From: Congregibacter sp.
GTDB taxonomy: Bacteria > Pseudomonadota > Gammaproteobacteria > Pseudomonadales > Halieaceae
NCBI GenBank assembly: GCA_013911345.1
Contig: JACETJ010000030.1
Location: forward strand, 1-11,740
DNA length: 11,740 nucleotides
Direction of reading: 5' to 3'
Under the pieces are notes generated by a model, which did no database searches, had not been told where the DNA came from, and was given only the letters and a program-made list of their open reading frames with translations. How positions within the stretch are numbered: position 1 is the first letter of the stretch; the number at the start of each line of letters is the position of its first letter. Both the position numbers and the translations under genes were made by a program. This document shows, piece by piece, positions 7,695-11,740 of this stretch.

Positions 7695-8522
7695 ATGAGT
7701 CGTCTGAGCGGCGTTTTTCGCGATCTCCGGGAGAAAAATGGAAAGGGGCTGATCCCCTATGTTGTGGCTGGAGATCCGAGTCCCGAGGGCACAGTCGCCT
7801 TGCTACACAGTCTGGTTGAGGCTGGGGCTGATGTGCTCGAGGTCGGCGTGCCGTTTTCCGATCCCATGTCTGAGGGGCTGGTTATTCAGCAGGGGCATGA
7901 GCGAGCCCTGGCCAATGGAATGAGTCTGCAGCGGGTTCTGGAGATGGTGGCAGCGTTTCGGCGTGATAATGAAGCCACGCCGATCGTGATGATGGGCTAC
8001 GCCAATCCAATAGAGCGCTTTGGCTACGATGCGTTCGCTATGGCCTGTGCCGACGCGGGTGTGGACGGTCTCATCACGGTGGATTTACCTCCCGAAGAGG
8101 TGGACGCCATCGATGGCGCGCTGGCGTCTGTGGGGCTCGACAATATCTTTTTGATATCTCCTACCACCCCCGAGGCAAGAATACAGACCATTGTTGAGCG
8201 GGCACGGGGTTTCATCTACTACGTGGCGGTCAAGGGTGTAACGGGGTCGGGGCAGTTAGACGCTGATGAGGTTGCGCGCAATATTTCTGTCATTCGCCAG
8301 AAAACAACCCTGCCTGTCGCCGTAGGCTTTGGGATTAAAGATGCGACCAGTGCTAGTGCGGTGGCCGCATCTGCCGATGCAGTGGTAGTGGGTAGTGCAT
8401 TGATCGCCGAAATGCAGCAAAAAGCGCAATCCGGCGTGGATCTGGAGGAGATCCAGATCCATGGTGCGGCGGTAGAATTGCTACAAAGTATCCGCGCGGG
8501 TGTGGACTCTTCACCTTCATAG
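7695..8522 (+). CDS. trpA: Tryptophan synthase alpha subunit with unusual active-site loop
   Basis: TrpA cleaves indole-3-glycerol phosphate to indole and glyceraldehyde 3-phosphate, passing indole through the tunnel to TrpB. The 275-residue TIM barrel aligns without gaps to Salmonella numbering over its first two thirds: Glu49 (LEVGVPFSDP), Tyr102, Tyr175, Thr183 in KGVTGSG, and Gly211/Gly213 in VGFGI. The unusual point is loop 2, normally DPLADGP or DPMADGP, which here reads DPMSEGLVIQ. The second catalytic acid, Asp60 in Salmonella, is therefore Glu60 (codon 7872-7874), and the following Pro62 is Leu. Position 24, usually Thr, is Val. The reading frame is intact and the gene sits in a normal trpFBA run, so I think it is functional. 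Whether catalysis is altered cannot be told from the sequence. Confidence 0.95.
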   Translation: MSRLSGVFRDLREKNGKGLIPYVVAGDPSPEGTVALLHSLVEAGADVLEVGVPFSDPMSEGLVIQQGHERALANGMSLQRVLEMVAAFRRDNEATPIVMMGYANPIERFGYDAFAMACADAGVDGLITVDLPPEEVDAIDGALASVGLDNIFLISPTTPEARIQTIVERARGFIYYVAVKGVTGSGQLDADEVARNISVIRQKTTLPVAVGFGIKDATSASAVAASADAVVVGSALIAEMQQKAQSGVDLEEIQIHGAAVELLQSIRAGVDSSPS

Positions 8523-8544
8523 AAAACCTTCACCCTCGTATACT
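8516..8544 (+). promoter_or_regulatory. Candidate sigma-70 promoter for accD
   Basis: TTCATA (8516-8521, four of six matches to TTGACA) and TATACT (8539-8544, five of six to TATAAT) are separated by exactly 17 nt. They straddle the trpA stop and lie 26 nt or more before the accD ATG. A separate promoter here would let fatty-acid synthesis escape tryptophan control. No terminator is seen between trpA and accD, so readthrough is also likely. Confidence 0.45.
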
Positions 8545-8560
8545 CTTCCGTTTCCGCGTT

Positions 8561-8564
8561 GGAG
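8561..8564 (+). promoter_or_regulatory. Ribosome binding site deciding the accD start
   Basis: GGAG lies 6 nt before the ATG at 8571, which gives the family-typical opening MSWIDKILP. An in-frame TTG at 8559 would overlap this site and is not favoured. Confidence 0.6.
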
Positions 8565-8570
8565 CATCCC

Positions 8571-9488
8571 ATGAGTTGGATTGACAAGATCCTGCCGTCC
8601 GGCGTCAACAAAGACGAGAGCGCAAATCGCACTAGTGTGCCCGAAGGTCTATGGAAGAAATGCGTGAAATGCGACGCAATTCTCTATAAGCCTGATCTGG
8701 AGAGAAATGCTGAGGTATGCCCCAAGTGCGACCATCACATGCGAATCGGCGCGCGTCGCCGACTCGAGCTGTGTCTCGATCGAGGCGCGGCGGAGTTGTT
8801 CTCTGATTTGGAGCCCGTTGATCACCTCAAGTTCAAAGATAAACGCAAATATCGAGATCGCTTAACCGCCGCTCAGCGGAGCACAGGTGAGAAAGACGCC
8901 CTCATTGCGATGAGAGGCAGTATCCTCGGCGTAGAGGTGGTGACGCTGGCGTTCGAGTTCGATTTTCATGGCGGCTCAATGGGGTACGCGGTGGGCGAAA
9001 AATTCACCCGCGCCGCAACGGTGGCGTTGGAAGAAGGGCTCCCGTTGATATGCTTCTCCGCCTCGGGTGGTGCTCGCATGCAGGAGGCACTCATTTCTCT
9101 GATGCAGATGGCTAAGACATCGGCTGTGATTGAGCGTTTGAAAGGGCAGGGTACGCCCTATATCTCAGTTTTGACTGATCCAATTTATGGCGGGGTGTCG
9201 GCGTCTTTGGCATTGCTGGGCGATATCAATATTGCTGAGCCCGACGCGCGCGCTGGCTTTGCGGGGCCTAATATCATCGAACAGACGATTCGGCAGAAGC
9301 TGCCGAAAGGCTTTCAGCGCAGCGAATTCTTGCTGGAGCACGGGGCGATCGACATGATTGTTCATCGAAATGAGATGCGCGAGACACTCGCCCGAGTATT
9401 GGCCAAGTTAACGAATATGGCACCACCAGGGCAGCCAGCCCCGATTCTCGAAGGCGAGGTCATCGAAGCTGACGGAGGCGAGTCCTAG
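8571..9488 (+). CDS. accD: Acetyl-CoA carboxylase carboxyltransferase subunit beta
   Basis: AccD with AccA forms the carboxyltransferase that moves the carboxyl group from biotin on AccB to acetyl-CoA, making malonyl-CoA for fatty acid synthesis. From the ATG at 8571 the protein has 305 residues, as in E. coli. An N-terminal zinc ribbon is formed by Cys31, Cys34, Cys50 and Cys53 (KCVKC and VCPKC). The crotonase-fold core shows [49 protein letters not shown] and [12 protein letters not shown]. The stretch usually read TDPTxGG is TDPIYGG here, a mild substitution at Ile205. The gene follows trpA by 48 nt and precedes folC by 7 nt; accD-folC pairing is widespread in Proteobacteria. Confidence 0.98.
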   Translation: MSWIDKILPSGVNKDESANRTSVPEGLWKKCVKCDAILYKPDLERNAEVCPKCDHHMRIGARRRLELCLDRGAAELFSDLEPVDHLKFKDKRKYRDRLTAAQRSTGEKDALIAMRGSILGVEVVTLAFEFDFHGGSMGYAVGEKFTRAATVALEEGLPLICFSASGGARMQEALISLMQMAKTSAVIERLKGQGTPYISVLTDPIYGGVSASLALLGDINIAEPDARAGFAGPNIIEQTIRQKLPKGFQRSEFLLEHGAIDMIVHRNEMRETLARVLAKLTNMAPPGQPAPILEGEVIEADGGES

Positions 9489-9495
9489 CCCTCAC

Positions 9496-10758
9496 ATGGC
9501 GCCATTATCCCTGAGTGGATGGCTGGAACGCCTCGAGCTGCAGCACCCGGTTGAAATCGATTTAGGTCTGGAGCGGGTTGCTGCAGTTGCTCGGGAGCTC
9601 GGCCTCACCACCTCTCCGCCGAAGACGATGACCGTTGCCGGGACCAATGGCAAAGGTAGCGTAGTGGCGGTGGCGTCAACCTTGCTTGAGCGATCCGGCT
9701 TGCGTGTCGGACGTTATACATCTCCTCATTTGAATCGTTTCAATGAGCGTATTTGTCTCGATGGTGTCGAAGCGACTGACTCCGAACTGATTGCCGCCTT
9801 TGACGCGATTGAGCAGGCGAGGGGCGCGATCAGTCTGACCTACTTTGAAGTCGCAACGCTGGCGGCACTGTGGATATTCCGGCAAGCGAAGGTTGACATT
9901 CAGGTGCTTGAGGTGGGTCTCGGGGGTCGGCTTGATGCGGTCAATATTCTAGACGCCGATATCAGTGTGGTAACCAGTATCGGCCTCGATCACATGGATT
10001 GGCTGGGCAGCGACCGGGAGCAGATTGCGGTTGAGAAGGCAGGCGTCGCCCGAGCCGGGAAGCCTTGTATTGTCGCAGACAGTGAACCACCTCAGTCGTT
10101 GTTGTCTTCGCTTGAGCGGCGCGGTGCCGTAGGCCTCATTGTCAACCACGATTGGCATATTGCCCATGGCGCCTTGCACCTGGCGTCGGGTGCCCGTTAT
10201 GAGCTGCCTCGCGTCGACGGCCTCCTGCCTCAAAATGTTGGCGCTGCGGTGCAGGCCCTCGAGGCAGGTCAGTTCTGCGTTTTGAGTCAGGGCTTGCTAG
10301 ACCAACTATCCGATCTTGCCGTGCCGGGGAGACGAAGTCTTCATCGGCTCGGGTCAGTCGAGGTGCTATTGGACGTGGCTCACAACGTTGAGGCGGTCGC
10401 AGAACTCGTGCAATTCCTTAATGAGCGCCCTGTCTCGGGCACAACGGTCGCGCTTTTTGGCGTCATGGGAGATAAGCCCATACGTGATATGATTCGGGCT
10501 TGCGAATCGGTGTTCGATGAGTGGAACCTGATTGACCTGAGTCACGTGCCGCGAGCCATGGAGACTCACTGCCTTGTTGAATTGTTGAGTCCGACAGAAA
10601 CGGTTAGAGAGACCGGTTGTTTCGCTAATCTGTGGGACTCTGTGTGCGCGCGCGGCCGAGCAGGGGATCGCATTGTGGTGTTTGGTTCATTTTTTTCGGT
10701 AGCCGAGGCAACTCAATTGCTTGCCGCACAACGTGATGAAGGGAGCGGGGGTAGGTGA
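9496..10758 (+). CDS. folC: Bifunctional folylpolyglutamate synthase / dihydrofolate synthase
   Basis: FolC is an ATP-dependent Mur-ligase-family enzyme that joins glutamate to dihydropteroate and adds further glutamates to folates. The 420 residues match the usual size. The opening LSGWLERLELQHPVEIDLGLERV is typical. The P-loop GTNGKGS is at 49-55, the folate-binding SPHLNRFNERI follows, then EVGLGGRLDAVN, SIGLDHMDWLG and EKAGVARAGKP (site of the usual carbamylated lysine). In the C-terminal glutamate domain the conserved DVAHN is present, but the next residue is Val298 instead of the common Pro. The best ribosome-like site, GGAGG at 9474-9478, is 17 nt from the ATG, so initiation may rely on accD translation just 7 nt upstream. 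It overlaps dedD by GTGA. Confidence 0.96.
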   Translation: MAPLSLSGWLERLELQHPVEIDLGLERVAAVARELGLTTSPPKTMTVAGTNGKGSVVAVASTLLERSGLRVGRYTSPHLNRFNERICLDGVEATDSELIAAFDAIEQARGAISLTYFEVATLAALWIFRQAKVDIQVLEVGLGGRLDAVNILDADISVVTSIGLDHMDWLGSDREQIAVEKAGVARAGKPCIVADSEPPQSLLSSLERRGAVGLIVNHDWHIAHGALHLASGARYELPRVDGLLPQNVGAAVQALEAGQFCVLSQGLLDQLSDLAVPGRRSLHRLGSVEVLLDVAHNVEAVAELVQFLNERPVSGTTVALFGVMGDKPIRDMIRACESVFDEWNLIDLSHVPRAMETHCLVELLSPTETVRETGCFANLWDSVCARGRAGDRIVVFGSFFSVAEATQLLAAQRDEGSGGR

Positions 10759-11363
10759 ATCCGCTGTTGAAACAGCGTCTTGTCGGAGCGCTGGTGCTGG
10801 TCGCCCTCGGGGTCGTTTTCTGGCCTCTGATTTTTGTGACGCCTGAAATCCGTGAGCCGCTTGTGTTACGGGCGATGTCGGAGAGACCGACGGTCGATCA
10901 AACGCCAATTGCTGAGCCCGAAAGCTACGAAGCTAAGGTGGCACCCTCCTTGCCGGCCGCGCCCGATAATTCGCAAGCGGCCCAAGATGCAGCGGACGCG
11001 AGTACCCAGACGAGTGCTCAGGTGACTACGTTGGCGTCGCTCCCCAGCAGAGCATCACTCGCGGCACCGCAACCGAGAGCCGCCACCCCTCCCGACGAGT
11101 CACTCATCGACGACGAGGGCATGGCGATATTCTACGTGCTGCAAGTGGCGACAGTGGGCTCCGAGCTGAGGGCCGACGAGATCGTCGAGGGACTCCGGGC
11201 GCGCGGCTTCAAAGCATTCGCGAAGCGGTATGTGAGAGCGGACGATGAGCTATTTCGAGTGCAAATTGGGCCCAATGCCGAGCGTGCCGTTCTGTTGCAA
11301 ATGAAACCCGACATTGATCGGGCTTTGCGGGTTGATTCGCAAATCTTGAGATACGTGCAGTAA
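10755..11363 (+). CDS. dedD: DedD-like SPOR-domain protein
   Basis: DedD-type proteins are anchored in the inner membrane, and their SPOR domain binds denuded glycan at the division septum, helping constriction. The 202-residue product starts at GTG 10755, overlapping the folC stop, with GGGAG (10741-10745) and a G-rich run just upstream. A short basic cytoplasmic tail (LLKQR) precedes a single membrane helix at about 8-28 (LVGALVLVALGVVFWPLIFV). A periplasmic Ala/Pro/Ser/Thr-rich linker runs to about 122. The SPOR domain covers about 125-202 and includes YVLQVATVGSELRADEIV, RGFKAFAKR, LFRVQIGP and the closing LRY. The folC-dedD-cvpA order is the standard context for DedD. The low-complexity linker is normal for the family. 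Confidence 0.93.
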   Translation: MNPLLKQRLVGALVLVALGVVFWPLIFVTPEIREPLVLRAMSERPTVDQTPIAEPESYEAKVAPSLPAAPDNSQAAQDAADASTQTSAQVTTLASLPSRASLAAPQPRAATPPDESLIDDEGMAIFYVLQVATVGSELRADEIVEGLRARGFKAFAKRYVRADDELFRVQIGPNAERAVLLQMKPDIDRALRVDSQILRYVQ

Positions 11364-11364
11364 C

Positions 11365-11740
11365 GTGGCGGATCTTCTCGACCAGATCGCGTCGTTGATA
11401 AATGATTTCAATCTATTTGATTGGTTGATCCTGCTGGTGTGGGTGGTTTCCTCGATCTATGGTGTGGTCCGTGGCTTCGCTCGCGAGGCACTGTCGATTT
11501 TAGGGTGGGTCAGCGCTTTTCTCCTCGCGAATATGCTGGCGGACGCGGTAGCGGGTCTCGGGCAGAATGTGATCGATGAACCGACGACCCGCTACCTTTT
11601 GGGCTGGGTGCTGACATTCGCCGCTGTGCTTTTAATGTTTGGGGTAATAGCGGCGTTTTTGTCGAAGCAAATGCGGCAGCCTGGCTTCAATATTGGCAAC
11701 CGGTTACTGGGCGGTATTTTTGGTCTGCTCAGAGGGGTGA
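11365..11740 (+). CDS. cvpA: CvpA family membrane protein, N-terminal part (3' end outside window)
   Basis: CvpA is a small inner-membrane protein first described as needed for colicin V production; it is often upstream of purF and its molecular role is not settled. The GTG at 11365 opens a frame of 125 codons that runs off the window. Visible hydrophobic segments are about 19-34 (DWLILLVWVVSS), 43-63 and 77-99, with a fourth starting near 115. The family hallmark RGFAREALSILGW follows the first helix, and FNIGNRLLGGIFGLLRG is the conserved loop into helix four. No good ribosome site precedes the GTG, which lies one base after the dedD stop; an in-frame TTG at 11395 would give a start closer to most homologues. 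purF is expected downstream. Confidence 0.92.
   Translation, partial: MADLLDQIASLINDFNLFDWLILLVWVVSSIYGVVRGFAREALSILGWVSAFLLANMLADAVAGLGQNVIDEPTTRYLLGWVLTFAAVLLMFGVIAAFLSKQMRQPGFNIGNRLLGGIFGLLRGV

Noticed and set aside
1..11740. Mobile elements, CRISPR, prophage, toxin-antitoxin, defence or RNA genes
   Set aside because: I looked for inverted-repeat ends, regular repeats, transposase, integrase or nuclease motifs and tRNA-like sequences and saw none; every sizeable stretch is covered by a conserved housekeeping gene.

Overview
This window is a conserved housekeeping stretch of a gammaproteobacterial chromosome, read entirely from the plus strand. It holds twelve genes in the order leuD (3' part), leuB, asd, fimV, truA, trpF, trpB, trpA, accD, folC, dedD (SPOR protein) and cvpA (5' part). 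The order leuCD-leuB-asd-fimV-truA-trpF-accD-folC-dedD-cvpA is the familiar Pseudomonas-type arrangement. Here trpBA lies between trpF and accD, as in many other gamma- and betaproteobacteria. FimV (polar LysM/TPR hub of type IV pilus and twitching systems), moderate GC content and the gene order suggest a free-living, Pseudomonadales- or Cellvibrionales-like gammaproteobacterium. I cannot assign a genus.

Region 1 (1-2523) is leucine biosynthesis (leuD, leuB) running by overlaps into asd, a class II aspartate-semialdehyde dehydrogenase feeding lysine, threonine, methionine and cell-wall diaminopimelate synthesis. Region 2 (2524-5794) starts with a 99-nt gap that may fold into a nested hairpin, then fimV and, 4 nt later, truA (tRNA pseudouridine synthase), which has only a TTG start. 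Region 3 (5795-8522) is trpF-trpB-trpA, the later steps of tryptophan synthesis, with a possible extended -10 promoter in front of trpF. Region 4 (8523-11740) is accD (fatty acid synthesis, with a plausible sigma-70 promoter), folC (folate polyglutamylation), dedD (divisome SPOR protein) and the beginning of cvpA (membrane protein often next to purF).

Genes are packed tightly: GTGA, ATGA or 14-nt overlaps at leuD/leuB, leuB/asd, trpF/trpB and folC/dedD, and gaps of only 4-7 nt at fimV/truA, trpB/trpA and accD/folC. The longest non-coding gap is 99 nt. I see no mobile elements, CRISPR arrays, tRNA or rRNA genes, phage genes or clear intrinsic terminators.

I did not find an undescribed system. 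The most notable point is in trpA, where the catalytic Asp60 position of the alpha subunit is Glu, next to other changes in the normally conserved active-site loop. The rest are modest observations about starts, promoters and local variation.
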